From: Natronomonas gomsonensis
Lineage (GTDB): Archaea; Halobacteriota; Halobacteria; Halobacteriales; Haloarculaceae
Assembly: GCF_024300825.1 (NCBI RefSeq)
Contig: NZ_CP101323.1
Span: 868,001 to 932,000, forward strand
Length of the DNA: 64,000 nt
Direction: 5' to 3'
Within the stretch, counting starts at the first letter, position 1, and each line of letters opens with the position of its first letter. The translations under genes were made by a program, and so were the position numbers. Of the stretch, positions 18,675 to 27,030 are shown piece by piece. The notes under the pieces were generated by a model, which worked only from the letters and a program-made list of their open reading frames with translations, was not told where the DNA came from and ran no database searches.

Positions 18675-20372
18675 CTAGAAGAAAACCGTCCCGTGGTGCC
18701 GCGGCCGGTCGTCCCGCTGTTTCGTTTTGTAGGTGTCGAGGCGCACTTCGAGTTGTTCCCGAAGGTCGCCGGCGGGAATCAGTTCGTCGACCTGCATCTT
18801 GCCGGCCTGCTTTTTGATGTCGATGTACTTGTCGAACTCCTGTTTGGCGGATTCGATGAAGGCGTCCTTGGCGTCCCCGTCCATGTCCTCGATTTGGCCG
18901 CCGAACAGTGCGTGGACGGCGGCGTCGGGCCCCATTACCGAGATTTCGGCGGAGGGCAGCGCCAGCGTCGCGTCGGGGCCGAACGAGGGGCCGGCCATCG
19001 CGTAGATGCCGGCGCCGTAGGCCTTGCGAGTGATGACACAGAACTTCGGCACCTGGGCGTTGGAGGTGGCGTAGATGAACTTCCGGCCGCGCCGGAGGAC
19101 GCCCTCCTTTTCGACCTGTGAGCCGATCATGAATCCGGGCGTATCACAGAGGTACACGAGCGGGATGTTGTATGCGTCACACGTCCAGACGAACCCGGCA
19201 CCCTTGTCGGCGGAATCCGGGAAGATGGCGCCGGAGATGTGGTCGGGTTGGTTGGCGACGATGCCGACGACTTGACCGTCGATGCGTCCGAGTCCGGTGA
19301 CGAGTTCGGGCGCGAAATCCGGCTTCATCTCGACGAACGAATCCCGGTCGACAACGCGGTCGATGACCTCCATCACGTCGTAGGCCTTGTTTGGCTCTTC
19401 GGGGATGATGTCGTCGAGGCTGTAGGGGTTCTTCTTCGGCGGTTTCGGCGTCTCTTCGGGCGGCGACTCCGAGTAGTTCTGCGGGAGGAATCGGAGGATA
19501 TCCCGAGCCCTCTCGGCGGCGGTCTCCTCGTCGGGCACGACGAGATCGGCGCTGCCGGAGTGTTCGGCATGGACTTGTGGGCCGCCCAACTGCTGCATGT
19601 CGGTTTTCTCGCCGGTCATCGCCTCGACGATGCGCGGCGAGGCGATGGCCATGCCGGCGATGTCCTCGACCATGATGAGGTAATCACAGAAGACCGGCGT
19701 GTAGGCGGAACCGGCCACGTCGGGGCCGTAGAGGACGCCGATTTGTGGGATTTCGCCGGACATCCGACACTGGTTGTAGAACATCTTGCCGCCGCGATAG
19801 CGGTCCATGTGAGTGTCGCCGGGCTCTCGCTCTTCGGCGTTGAGGCGTGCGCCCGTGGAGTCGACGAGTCGCAGCATCGGGATACCGAGGTCCAGCGCGC
19901 GCTCCTGAATCCGGATGACCTTCTCGACGCCCATCTGTCCCAGCGAACCGGCTTTGACGGTGTAGTCGTTGGCGGTGAAGGCCACCTTTCGGCCGTCGAT
20001 GGTACCGATGCCGGTGATGAGGCCGTCTGCCGGGAGTTCGTCGTCATCGCCGAAGCGGGCGAAGGAACCGTCCTCGTACTCGATTTCGTCGAAAATCATG
20101 TCGAGGCGGTCACGGACGAACACCTTGCCGAGGTCATCGATTTTGTCGAAGCCGCGTTCGGGGCCGCCGGACAGGATGTTCTCGATGTCCTCCCGGATGG
20201 CCTCCTCGCGCTCTGTGACGACGGCGCCCTCCTCGCTCCAGTTTTCGCCGGCTTCGGCGAGGGTTCCGTCGTCGCCGACCAACTCGACGCCGCGTCCCAG
20301 ATGTTCGGAGACTGCCGTTGCGATTGCCTGTGCGATTTCTTCGTCGGTGTCGTTGTCGATTTTGATTTCCAT
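18675..20372 (-). CDS. pccB: Acyl-CoA carboxylase carboxyltransferase (beta) subunit
   Basis: 565 residues. The carboxyltransferase fold has the N-subdomain RLVDSTGARLNAEER and MVEDIAGMAIASPRIV-type crotonase-like elements and the C-subdomain LCDTPGFMIGSQVEKEGVLRRG. It would transfer carboxyl from biotin to an acyl-CoA such as propionyl-CoA, feeding methylmalonyl-CoA to succinyl-CoA. Residues 1-35 form an extra helix (DTDEEIAQAIATAVSEHLG) that resembles the small epsilon/PccX subunit of haloarchaeal and actinobacterial carboxylases. No biotin carboxylase gene is nearby. Substrate is not certain. Confidence 0.88.
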   Translation of the reverse strand: MEIKIDNDTDEEIAQAIATAVSEHLGRGVELVGDDGTLAEAGENWSEEGAVVTEREEAIREDIENILSGGPERGFDKIDDLGKVFVRDRLDMIFDEIEYEDGSFARFGDDDELPADGLITGIGTIDGRKVAFTANDYTVKAGSLGQMGVEKVIRIQERALDLGIPMLRLVDSTGARLNAEEREPGDTHMDRYRGGKMFYNQCRMSGEIPQIGVLYGPDVAGSAYTPVFCDYLIMVEDIAGMAIASPRIVEAMTGEKTDMQQLGGPQVHAEHSGSADLVVPDEETAAERARDILRFLPQNYSESPPEETPKPPKKNPYSLDDIIPEEPNKAYDVMEVIDRVVDRDSFVEMKPDFAPELVTGLGRIDGQVVGIVANQPDHISGAIFPDSADKGAGFVWTCDAYNIPLVYLCDTPGFMIGSQVEKEGVLRRGRKFIYATSNAQVPKFCVITRKAYGAGIYAMAGPSFGPDATLALPSAEISVMGPDAAVHALFGGQIEDMDGDAKDAFIESAKQEFDKYIDIKKQAGKMQVDELIPAGDLREQLEVRLDTYKTKQRDDRPRHHGTVFF

Positions 20373-20381
20373 GGTGCCCTC

Positions 20382-20409
20382 GGAAACTCACCGAATGTTC
20401 AGAGTTTCC
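20382..20409 (-). promoter_or_regulatory. Inverted repeat at the carboxylase gene start site
   Basis: GGAAACTC and GAGTTTCC, perfect 8-base arms 12 bases apart, lie 10-37 bases upstream of the carboxylase ATG. A TATA-like GGTATATCAC on the minus strand (20427-20436) predicts a transcript start near 20405, within the upstream arm. The site is placed like an operator; an RNA hairpin is less likely because the start would cut one arm. Confidence 0.5.
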
Positions 20410-20524
20410 AGTGTGTGCGTATGCCGTGATATACCAACGCGAGGTAAAAACATTGTGGGTACACGAGTCAATCAGCCGGTAGGTTCCCGCCGGCCGATGG
20501 ATGGTCCTCTCAAAGGCGGCAGAA

Positions 20525-20538
20525 ACCATAAGTATGGT
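20525..20538 (+). promoter_or_regulatory. Palindrome centred on the acyl-CoA dehydrogenase TATA box
   Basis: ACCATA-AG-TATGGT, perfect 6-base arms. The ATAAGTAT at its centre is the expected TATA box, about 25 bases before the ATG at 20556, which implies a leaderless transcript. A dimeric regulator bound here would block TBP. Confidence 0.45.
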
Positions 20539-20555
20539 AACTGGGTACGGGCACC

Positions 20556-21722
20556 ATGGCACTCGGAGAATCCGAACTCCACGACCTGATTCGAGAGTCG
20601 GTCCGCGGCATCGCAGACGACTTCGGCCGGGAGTACTGGCAACAGCACATCGACGACAAGGAGTTCCCCGAGGAGTACTGGCAGGCGCTGGCAGACGACG
20701 GCTGGCTCGGAGTCACCATCCCCGAAGAGTACGGCGGCGAGGGACTCGGGATGTTGGAGATGTCCATCATCATCGAGGAGTTGTCCCGGGGCGGCGGACA
20801 GGGCGGAATCATCTTCGTTCTCACGCCCGTCTTCGGCGGCATCGGTATCCAGCGGCACGGGAACGAACAGCAGAAGGAGGAGTACCTCCCGAAAATCGCC
20901 GACGGGGACATGAAGTTCTGCATGGCGCTGACCGAACCCGAAGCGGGGACGAACACGCTCAACATCTCGACGCACGCAGAGAAGACCGACGGCGAGTTCA
21001 GCGTCAACGGACAGAAGACGTTCATCAGCGGCGTCGAGAACGCCGACACGATGTTGCTGGTCGCCCGAACCTCCGAGTTCGACAAATCCAATCCGACTCA
21101 CGGTGTGACGCTGTTTCTCGTCGACGACCCCGCCGAACGCGATGGCATCTCTCTGTCGGAACTCGACACAACCGTCCCGTGGTTCGAACGGCAGTATCAG
21201 GTGCAGTTCGACGACCTCCGTGTGACCGAAGACGACATCCTCGGCACGGAAGACGGTGGCCTCTATCTGCTGTGGGACACCCTCAACACCGAACGTCTCG
21301 GCGGCGCGGCGTCGGCACTCGGCGGCGGCCTCCGAGCGGTCGACCTCGCCGTCGAGTACACACAGGACCGGGAGGTGTTCGGCCAACCTATTGGCGCCCA
21401 CCAGGGCATCCAACACCCCATCGCCGAATCCTACGCGAAACTGATGGCGGCCCGCGAAATCCTCTACAAGGGCGCCAAGAAGTGGGACGACGACGAGGAC
21501 TGCGGACTCGAGGCCAACGTCGCCAAACTGCTCACCTCCCGGGCCGGCACGGAGGCCGCCGACCGCGCCATCCAGGCCCACGGCGGCAACGGCTTCACCC
21601 GGGAGTACGAAGTCTACGACATCTGGCAGAACCTCCGCCTCACCCAGACCGCACCGGTCTCCAACGAGATGGTGTTGAACTTCATCGGCGAACACCAACT
21701 CGGGATGCCGCGCAGTTACTGA
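20556..21722 (+). CDS. Acyl-CoA dehydrogenase family protein
   Basis: 388 residues with the usual three-part fold. FAD/substrate region MALTEPEAGTNTLNISTHA, C-terminal domain with EYTQDREVFGQPIGAHQGIQHPIAESYAK and IQAHGGNGFTREYEVYDIWQNLRLTQTAPVSNEMVLN. It differs from the two other dehydrogenases in the window because the YEGTT block near the C-terminus, which normally carries the catalytic glutamate, is replaced by QTAPVSNEM. The catalytic base must be elsewhere or the reaction is different. It is divergent from the carboxylase gene. Confidence 0.88.
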   Translation: MALGESELHDLIRESVRGIADDFGREYWQQHIDDKEFPEEYWQALADDGWLGVTIPEEYGGEGLGMLEMSIIIEELSRGGGQGGIIFVLTPVFGGIGIQRHGNEQQKEEYLPKIADGDMKFCMALTEPEAGTNTLNISTHAEKTDGEFSVNGQKTFISGVENADTMLLVARTSEFDKSNPTHGVTLFLVDDPAERDGISLSELDTTVPWFERQYQVQFDDLRVTEDDILGTEDGGLYLLWDTLNTERLGGAASALGGGLRAVDLAVEYTQDREVFGQPIGAHQGIQHPIAESYAKLMAAREILYKGAKKWDDDEDCGLEANVAKLLTSRAGTEAADRAIQAHGGNGFTREYEVYDIWQNLRLTQTAPVSNEMVLNFIGEHQLGMPRSY

Positions 21723-21793
21723 CCGCCTCGGCCGCGTTCCGCTGTGCCGGGCGGACCGCATCTTTATGCAACCGCCGACTGAAGTTTCGAAGT

Positions 21794-22003
21794 ATGCGAA
21801 AACAAATCAAACGGGTGCTGGGCCGTGCCCGGTACGCAGCCATCGGCGGTGCAATCGGTGCGGGTATCGGCGGGTTAATCAGCCGGAACGCGGCGAGTAC
21901 CGGCGGTGCCATCGGCGGACTCATGGGTGCCACGCTGGGCGAGACGAGCGTCTCCGCCCGCTCGGCAATCGACGAGGTCAAACGCCGCGGCGACGACGAC
22001 TGA
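21794..22003 (+). CDS. Small glycine-zipper protein (hypothetical)
   Basis: 69 residues from the ATG at 21794, with a TATA-like CTTTATG about 28 bases upstream. A basic start (MRKQIKRVLGRARY) is followed by glycine-zipper repeats GGAIGAGIGGLI and GGAIGGLMGATLG, which suggest a helical hairpin associated with the membrane. A polar tail ends RRGDDD. Function unknown. Confidence 0.65.
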   Translation: MRKQIKRVLGRARYAAIGGAIGAGIGGLISRNAASTGGAIGGLMGATLGETSVSARSAIDEVKRRGDDD

Positions 22004-22013
22004 TTGCTCGGAA

Positions 22014-22307
22014 CTATCGCAGGAAGTCGAACCGGACCTCGTCGGCAGGCACCCGCGGGTCGATTTCCTCGCCGTTTTCGAACTTCACGAAACTGAGATA
22101 GTAGGGTTCGCCACACCCTTCACCGTCGGTTTCCTCCGCACCGCAGACGATGACAACCCCTTCTCCGTCTTCGAAGTCCTCGTAGGCGTCCTCGTAGGTC
22201 CATCCCTCCAGCGGCTCGGCGGTGACGCATTTGTCCTCGAGGTAGGCGTCGCGTTCGAGTTCGGCGACAGCCCCACACCGCGGGCAGTAATACGAGACGT
22301 CGACCAT
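22014..22307 (-). CDS. Zinc-ribbon protein, conserved haloarchaeal (unknown function)
   Basis: 97 acidic residues. An N-terminal Cys-x-x-Cys in YYCPRCGAVAEL, a lone Cys at KCVTAEP, and a second cluster in VCGAEETDGEGCGEPYY suggest one zinc site. No enzyme motif is visible. It is convergent with the glycine-zipper gene and divergent from the eIF2B-like gene. Such small zinc proteins are numerous in haloarchaea and mostly unstudied. Confidence 0.72.
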   Translation of the reverse strand: MVDVSYYCPRCGAVAELERDAYLEDKCVTAEPLEGWTYEDAYEDFEDGEGVVIVCGAEETDGEGCGEPYYLSFVKFENGEEIDPRVPADEVRFDFLR

Positions 22308-22387
22308 ACCGCTTGTAGGGGCCGAACCGCCATAGGGCCGTCGGACATCCCCGAAGGCCTATGGGCTCGCCGCACGACGGTACCGGC

Positions 22388-23242
22388 ATGATAGACGAGA
22401 CTGCAAACGAGATTCGGGAGATGCAAACCCACTCCTCGTCGACCGTCGCAATCAAGGCCGCCGAGGCGTTGCGGGAGCTCCTCGACCGCGAGTACGCGAC
22501 CGTCGAGGAGTACGTCCGTTCGCTGGACCGCAACAGCAGCGCCCTCCGGCGCGCCCAACCCTCCCACGCGTCGCTGCACAGCACCCAACGCGAAATCGTC
22601 GCCCGCGTCGAGGACGGCGACCCCGACACCGTCGAGGAAGCGAAGGACCTCACCGAGTCGGCCATCGAGGCCATCGTCGACGACGTCGAAACGGCGAAAC
22701 ACGAGGCCGCCCAACACGCCGTCGAACTGCTACCAGACGGCGCGACGGTGTTGACTCACGACTACTCCTCGACGGTGCTCGAGGCCATCGAACTCGCGGC
22801 CCAGAAGGGACACCACATCGAGGTGTACGTCACCGAAGCACGCCCCCGGTTTCTCGGTCGGAAGACCGCTCGGACGCTGGCGGAGGTCGACCGCGTCGAC
22901 GTAACGCTCATCGTCGACAGCGCCGCCGGCCACTTCCTCGACGAGTGCGACCGCGTCGTCCTCGGAATGGACTGTATAGTCGACGACACGCTGTACAACC
23001 GCGTCGGGACGTTCCCCATCGCCGCGTCTGCGGCGGAGTTGGCCGTTCCCGTCTCGGTGTTCGGCGCGAGCGCGAAGCTCATCGACGAGGGGTTCGCCTT
23101 CGAGAACGACTTCCGCTCTCCGAGCGAGGTAATGCGAGAACCGGCGGAGGGCTTCGCCATCGAGAACCCGGCGTACGACGCGACGCCGACGCACCTCCTA
23201 GAGAACGTCGTGACGGACGACGGAATTCACAAACCCGAGTAG
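22388..23242 (+). CDS. eIF2B-alpha-like / ribose-1,5-bisphosphate isomerase superfamily protein
   Basis: 284 residues from the ATG at 22388. An N-terminal helical region is followed by the Rossmann-like IF2B domain with VLTHDYSSTV, RPRFLGRKTA, VDSAAGHF and GMDCIVDDTLYNRVGT. True ribose-1,5-bisphosphate isomerases of the archaeal AMP pathway carry a catalytic Cys in a THCHS context; here the position reads THDYS, closer to eukaryotic eIF2B-alpha (THxYS). The second catalytic Asp position is kept. It is therefore probably not the AMP-pathway isomerase; the true role is unknown. Confidence 0.78.
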   Translation: MIDETANEIREMQTHSSSTVAIKAAEALRELLDREYATVEEYVRSLDRNSSALRRAQPSHASLHSTQREIVARVEDGDPDTVEEAKDLTESAIEAIVDDVETAKHEAAQHAVELLPDGATVLTHDYSSTVLEAIELAAQKGHHIEVYVTEARPRFLGRKTARTLAEVDRVDVTLIVDSAAGHFLDECDRVVLGMDCIVDDTLYNRVGTFPIAASAAELAVPVSVFGASAKLIDEGFAFENDFRSPSEVMREPAEGFAIENPAYDATPTHLLENVVTDDGIHKPE

Positions 23243-23482
23243 CGGCCGGACTACATCGAGGGAGTGCCACGACGGACGTGCCGCCGAGGGCTCGAACTGC
23301 GGCTGGCTCAAAACCACGTCGCCACACTCCGGACATTCGGTGACGGTACGCTCGCCGTCGACGTCGTGGCGGTGTCGGACCGACCACTCGCCGTCGATTG
23401 GCGCCTCGTGGCCGCACGCGGGACAGAACAGGACCGTCTTCCTGTCTGCCGGAGCGTCGGCGCATCGTCCTGTGGTGGTCAT
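23198..23482 (-). CDS. Zinc-ribbon protein (conserved haloarchaeal hypothetical)
   Basis: 94 residues with two Cys pairs, FCPACGHEAP and ECPECGDVV, typical of a single zinc ribbon. The N-terminus MTTTGRCADAPADRK has one more Cys. The final 45 bases overlap the convergent eIF2B-like gene on the other strand, so the last residues are less certain. No function can be assigned. Confidence 0.65.
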   Translation of the reverse strand: MTTTGRCADAPADRKTVLFCPACGHEAPIDGEWSVRHRHDVDGERTVTECPECGDVVLSQPQFEPSAARPSWHSLDVVRPLLGFVNSVVRHDVL

Positions 23483-23583
23483 CGCACCGGTCTAGGCGGT
23501 CGGGAGATAAACCCTTTGTGCCTCAAATGCCCCCATTCACCAATAGATGGGTTCAAAAGAAATAGAGTGGTGGAGAGCGGTGT

Positions 23584-25851
23584 TTACTGGAACGTCCGGC
23601 TGATTTCGGGTTCGTCGGGTTCGCTGCCGTGGGTGAACTGTTCTTCGAGTTCCTCGTAGCGCTCACGGACGTCCTCGTCGACGCTGGCGCCGACCTCGTC
23701 GAGAGCCTCCTCGAAGTGTTCGCGGGTCACCCGGACGTTTTCGACGCTGGTAGCGGCCTCCTCGCGGGAGACGCTGTTGATGAACTCCCGGGTCGCAGCC
23801 ATCGAAGCTTCACGACAGACGGCCTCGATGTCGGCGCCGACGTAGCCGTCGGTGTCGGCGGCCAACTCATCGAGGTCCACGTCGTCGGCCAGCGGCTTGT
23901 TGCGGGTGTGGACCTCGAAGATGGCCTTCCGTGCATCCTCGTCGGGGACCGGAACGTGGACGTGACGGTCCAGTCGACCGGGGCGCAACAGCGCCGAGTC
24001 GATGAGGTCCGGCCGGTTCGTCGTCGCGATGACGACCACGTCTTCGAGCTGTTCGAGGCCGTCCAACTCCGTCAGCAGTTGGGAGACGACCCGCTCGCCG
24101 ACGCCGGAGTCGCCCATGCGGGCACCGCGTTCACCGGCGATGGAGTCGATTTCGTCGAAGAAGACGACGGTCGGCGCGTTCGACCGCGCCTTCTCGAACA
24201 CTTCCCGGACGCCCTTCTCGGACTCGCCGACGTACTTGTTGAGCAGTTCCGGACCCTTGATGGAGATGAAGTTCGACTGGGCCTCGTTGGCGATGGCCTT
24301 CGCCATCAGGGTCTTACCCGTTCCGGGCGGGCCGTACAGCAGGACGCCCTTTGCGGCCTGCATGTCCATCTGCTCGAACACCTCGGGGTACTCAAGCGGC
24401 CACTGGATGGTCTCACGGAGGCGTTCTTTGGTGTCCTCGAGTCCGCCAACGGACTCCCAAGTGGTGTCGGGAACCTCGACGAACACCTCCCGCATCGCAC
24501 TCGGCGTCACGTCCTTCAGGGCGTCCTTGAAGTCGCCCTCGGTGACCTGCATCGCCTCGAGTATCTCGGCGTCGATTTCGTCGGCTTCGAGGTCGAGTTC
24601 GGGACGGATACGCCGTAGGGCGTTCATCGCGGCCTCCTTCGTCAGGCTCTCGATGTCGGCGCCGACGAATCCGTGGGTGCTGTCGGCGTAGCGGTCGAGG
24701 TCGATACCGTCGACGAGGGGCATCCCGCGGGTGTGGACCTGCAGGATTTCCTTGCGACCCTCCTTGTCCGGGACCCCGATTTCGATTTCGCGGTCGAAGC
24801 GGCCGCCCCGACGAAGCGCGGGGTCGAGGGCGTCGACGCGGTTGGTCGCACCGATGACGATTACATCGCCGCGCTCGTCGAGACCGTCCATCAGGCTGAG
24901 CAGTTGGGCGACGACGCGGCGCTCGACGTCGCCGCTGGTCTCGCCGCGCTTCGGCGCGATGGAGTCGAGTTCGTCGATAAAGACGATGGCGGGGGCGTTC
25001 TCGGAGGCCTCCTCGAACACCTCACGGAGTTGCTCCTCGCTTTCCCCGTAGTACTTCGACATGATTTCGGGGCCGGAGATGTTCGTGAAGTGGGCGTCTA
25101 TCTCGTTGGCGACGGCCTTCGCCATCAGGGTCTTGCCCGTCCCTGGCGGACCGTGCAGCAACACGCCTTTCGGCGGTTCGATGCCGAGCTGTTGGAACAA
25201 CTCGGGGTGCCGCATCGGGAGCTCTATCATCTCCCGGACCTGCTCGAGTTCGTTATCGAGACCGCCGATGTCCTCGTATCGCACCGAGGGAGTCCCGTCG
25301 CCCCCTGCGGCCGTGCTATCGCCGGTGTCGGCGATTTGTTCAGCGGGCTTTTCGCTCACCTGGATGTCCGTCGAATCGGTGACGACGACCGTCCCGTCGG
25401 GGTCGGTGTCGGCGATTTTCAGCGGAATGCGCTGTCCGCTCTGTGAGGACAGCGGCCCGAGGCCGAGCGAGAAGGGAACGTTTTGTCCCTTCGTGACGGC
25501 CTGTCCGCTGAGTTTGTCGCGGATGTGCGGACCGATGTTCCCGCGGATGCGGAGGTTCTGCGGTAGCGCGACCGTCACCTGCTTTGCCGGGTTGACGTCG
25601 GCGGCCTCGACCGTCACGCGGTCGTCGATGCCGACGTTGGCCTCCTGTCGGAGGCGACCGTCGATGCGGATGACGCCCTGACCTTCATCCTCGGGGTAGC
25701 CGGGCCACACCCGGGCGACGGCGCGGCCGTCACCCTCGATGAGGATGTAGTCGCCGTTCTCGAGGCCGAGTTCGGCCATCGCCGCGCGGTCTATCGCCGC
25801 CAGTCCGCGACCGGCGTCTTTCTGTTTGAGGGGTTTGACCGTCAGTTTCAT
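23584..25851 (-). CDS. cdc48: Cdc48/VAT family AAA+ ATPase
   Basis: 755 residues. The N-terminal double-psi barrel and beta-clam domain covers residues 1-185, then two AAA modules, the first with Walker A GPPGTGKT at 234-241 and Walker [10 protein letters not shown], the second with its own GPPGTGKT and VVFFDEIDS. It unfolds substrate proteins for degradation, partly by the proteasome. The C-terminus ends SRTFQ and lacks the hydrophobic-Tyr-X tail used to dock to the 20S proteasome, so it may rely on other factors. It follows an Hsp20-like gene by three bases and is surely co-transcribed with it. Confidence 0.95.
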   Translation of the reverse strand: MKLTVKPLKQKDAGRGLAAIDRAAMAELGLENGDYILIEGDGRAVARVWPGYPEDEGQGVIRIDGRLRQEANVGIDDRVTVEAADVNPAKQVTVALPQNLRIRGNIGPHIRDKLSGQAVTKGQNVPFSLGLGPLSSQSGQRIPLKIADTDPDGTVVVTDSTDIQVSEKPAEQIADTGDSTAAGGDGTPSVRYEDIGGLDNELEQVREMIELPMRHPELFQQLGIEPPKGVLLHGPPGTGKTLMAKAVANEIDAHFTNISGPEIMSKYYGESEEQLREVFEEASENAPAIVFIDELDSIAPKRGETSGDVERRVVAQLLSLMDGLDERGDVIVIGATNRVDALDPALRRGGRFDREIEIGVPDKEGRKEILQVHTRGMPLVDGIDLDRYADSTHGFVGADIESLTKEAAMNALRRIRPELDLEADEIDAEILEAMQVTEGDFKDALKDVTPSAMREVFVEVPDTTWESVGGLEDTKERLRETIQWPLEYPEVFEQMDMQAAKGVLLYGPPGTGKTLMAKAIANEAQSNFISIKGPELLNKYVGESEKGVREVFEKARSNAPTVVFFDEIDSIAGERGARMGDSGVGERVVSQLLTELDGLEQLEDVVVIATTNRPDLIDSALLRPGRLDRHVHVPVPDEDARKAIFEVHTRNKPLADDVDLDELAADTDGYVGADIEAVCREASMAATREFINSVSREEAATSVENVRVTREHFEEALDEVGASVDEDVRERYEELEEQFTHGSEPDEPEISRTFQ

Positions 25852-25854
25852 CGG

Positions 25855-26091
25855 TTATCGCTCCACCTCGATAGTAACGATTCCGTTGTTCATAATAGCA
25901 CGGGAGGCCCCCTCGGGGACCTCGTACTCGTACTGCTCATCGTCGACGACCACGATGGCCGTCCCGTCGACGACATCAACACCCCCTTCGACGGGGCCAA
26001 AGTCCGCGACGAGGACCGCGCCGTCGTCGTACTCGTAGTGACGAACGATGCCGTCCGCGTCGCCGCGAATCGACTGCGTGTATTCAGTCAT
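25855..26091 (-). CDS. Hsp20-like small protein, DUF7127-type, in operon with cdc48
   Basis: 78 acidic residues, mostly predicted beta strand: YEYDDGAVLVADFGPVEGGVD, then VPEGASRAIMNNGIVTIEVER. The ending resembles the last strand of the alpha-crystallin fold (GIVTIEVER compared with GVLEVHLP in Hsp20). I recall similar proteins as DUF7127. It is the first gene of the cdc48 unit, with a TATA box that predicts a nearly leaderless start. A role as substrate adaptor or chaperone for Cdc48 is inference from context. Confidence 0.72.
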   Translation of the reverse strand: MTEYTQSIRGDADGIVRHYEYDDGAVLVADFGPVEGGVDVVDGTAIVVVDDEQYEYEVPEGASRAIMNNGIVTIEVER

Positions 26092-26124
26092 ACTAACTCA
26101 GAGTTAGTTAGCATAGTATTTAAA
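26092..26124 (-). promoter_or_regulatory. TATA box and perfect palindromic operator of the Hsp20-like/cdc48 unit
   Basis: Reading on the minus strand, TTTAAATA (26117-26124) lies about 30 bases before the ATG at 26091, so transcription should start near 26094. The bases 26092-26108 form ACTAACTC-A-GAGTTAGT, a perfect 8-base inverted repeat with a one-base centre that covers the predicted start and touches the ATG. This is the position of a repressor operator. Confidence 0.6.
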
Positions 26125-26268
26125 TCTTTCTCTAAAAATGGCAGTACGGGGTCGTGTAGCGAAGCAACAGTGGAATTGCGGTTCACACTTATCGAAGCGA
26201 GGTCTGAACCGAGAAACTGACGACGAGCGGTCGTCGCGTTTATCGGGTAACGCCGTGAGGACGGACGT

Positions 26269-27030
26269 ATGGAAACCGTCACTCACGACGGGCGGACGAC
26301 AGCCTACCGCGAGACCGGCTTCGGCGACGGGCCGACGGTCTGTTACGTACACGGCGCCGGCGGCGACCACGGCGTCTGGGTCGAACAGTACGGCGACCGC
26401 GAGGGACCGCCGGCCGTCGCCGTCGACCTCTCGGGTCACGGCGACAGCGACGACGTGACGACCGAACCCGGGATGGAGACGATAGCGGCCTACGCCGACG
26501 ATGTGGCGGCCGTCTGTGAGGCAACCGACGCGTCGGTCATCTGCGGTAACTCGATGGGCGGCGCCGTCGCGCTGTGGGTCGCCCTCGAAGGTGACCTAGA
26601 CCTCGACGCGCTCGTTCTCTCGGACACCGGCGCGAAACTCGGCGTCGACCCCGGCTTTCTCGAATCGCTCGCCCGGAACTTCGAGGCCGCAGTTGCGTCG
26701 CTACACGTCCCCGACACCCTGTTTCACGACCCTGACGACGAACTCATCGAGGTCTCGAAGGCCGGGCTCCTCGAATCAGGACAGGCGGTCACCGTCCGGG
26801 ACTTCGAGAGCTGTGACACCTTCGACGTTCGCGACCGCCTCGACGAAATCGACGTGCCAACGCTGGCGCTGTGTGGCGAACACGACCCGCTGACTCCACC
26901 GTCGTTCCACGAGTACCTCGAAGCCGAGCTTTCGAGCTGCGAGTACGTCGAGATAGCCGACGCCGCGCACATGCCGATGCTGGAGAAACCCGAGGTGTTC
27001 AACGAGTCGGTCCGGTCGTTCCTACTCTAA
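26269..27030 (+). CDS. Alpha/beta hydrolase
   Basis: 253 residues, normal size. Catalytic triad: nucleophile Ser95 in GNSMGGA, Asp206 in CGEHDPLTP and His234 in DAAHMPMLEKP. The oxyanion region is the VHGAGGDHGVW block at residues 27-37. The lid is small. Esterase, lactonase or other activity cannot be told from sequence. A TTTATC element about 30 bases upstream suits a leaderless start. It overlaps the convergent GINS gene by nine bases. Confidence 0.87.
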   Translation: METVTHDGRTTAYRETGFGDGPTVCYVHGAGGDHGVWVEQYGDREGPPAVAVDLSGHGDSDDVTTEPGMETIAAYADDVAAVCEATDASVICGNSMGGAVALWVALEGDLDLDALVLSDTGAKLGVDPGFLESLARNFEAAVASLHVPDTLFHDPDDELIEVSKAGLLESGQAVTVRDFESCDTFDVRDRLDEIDVPTLALCGEHDPLTPPSFHEYLEAELSSCEYVEIADAAHMPMLEKPEVFNESVRSFLL

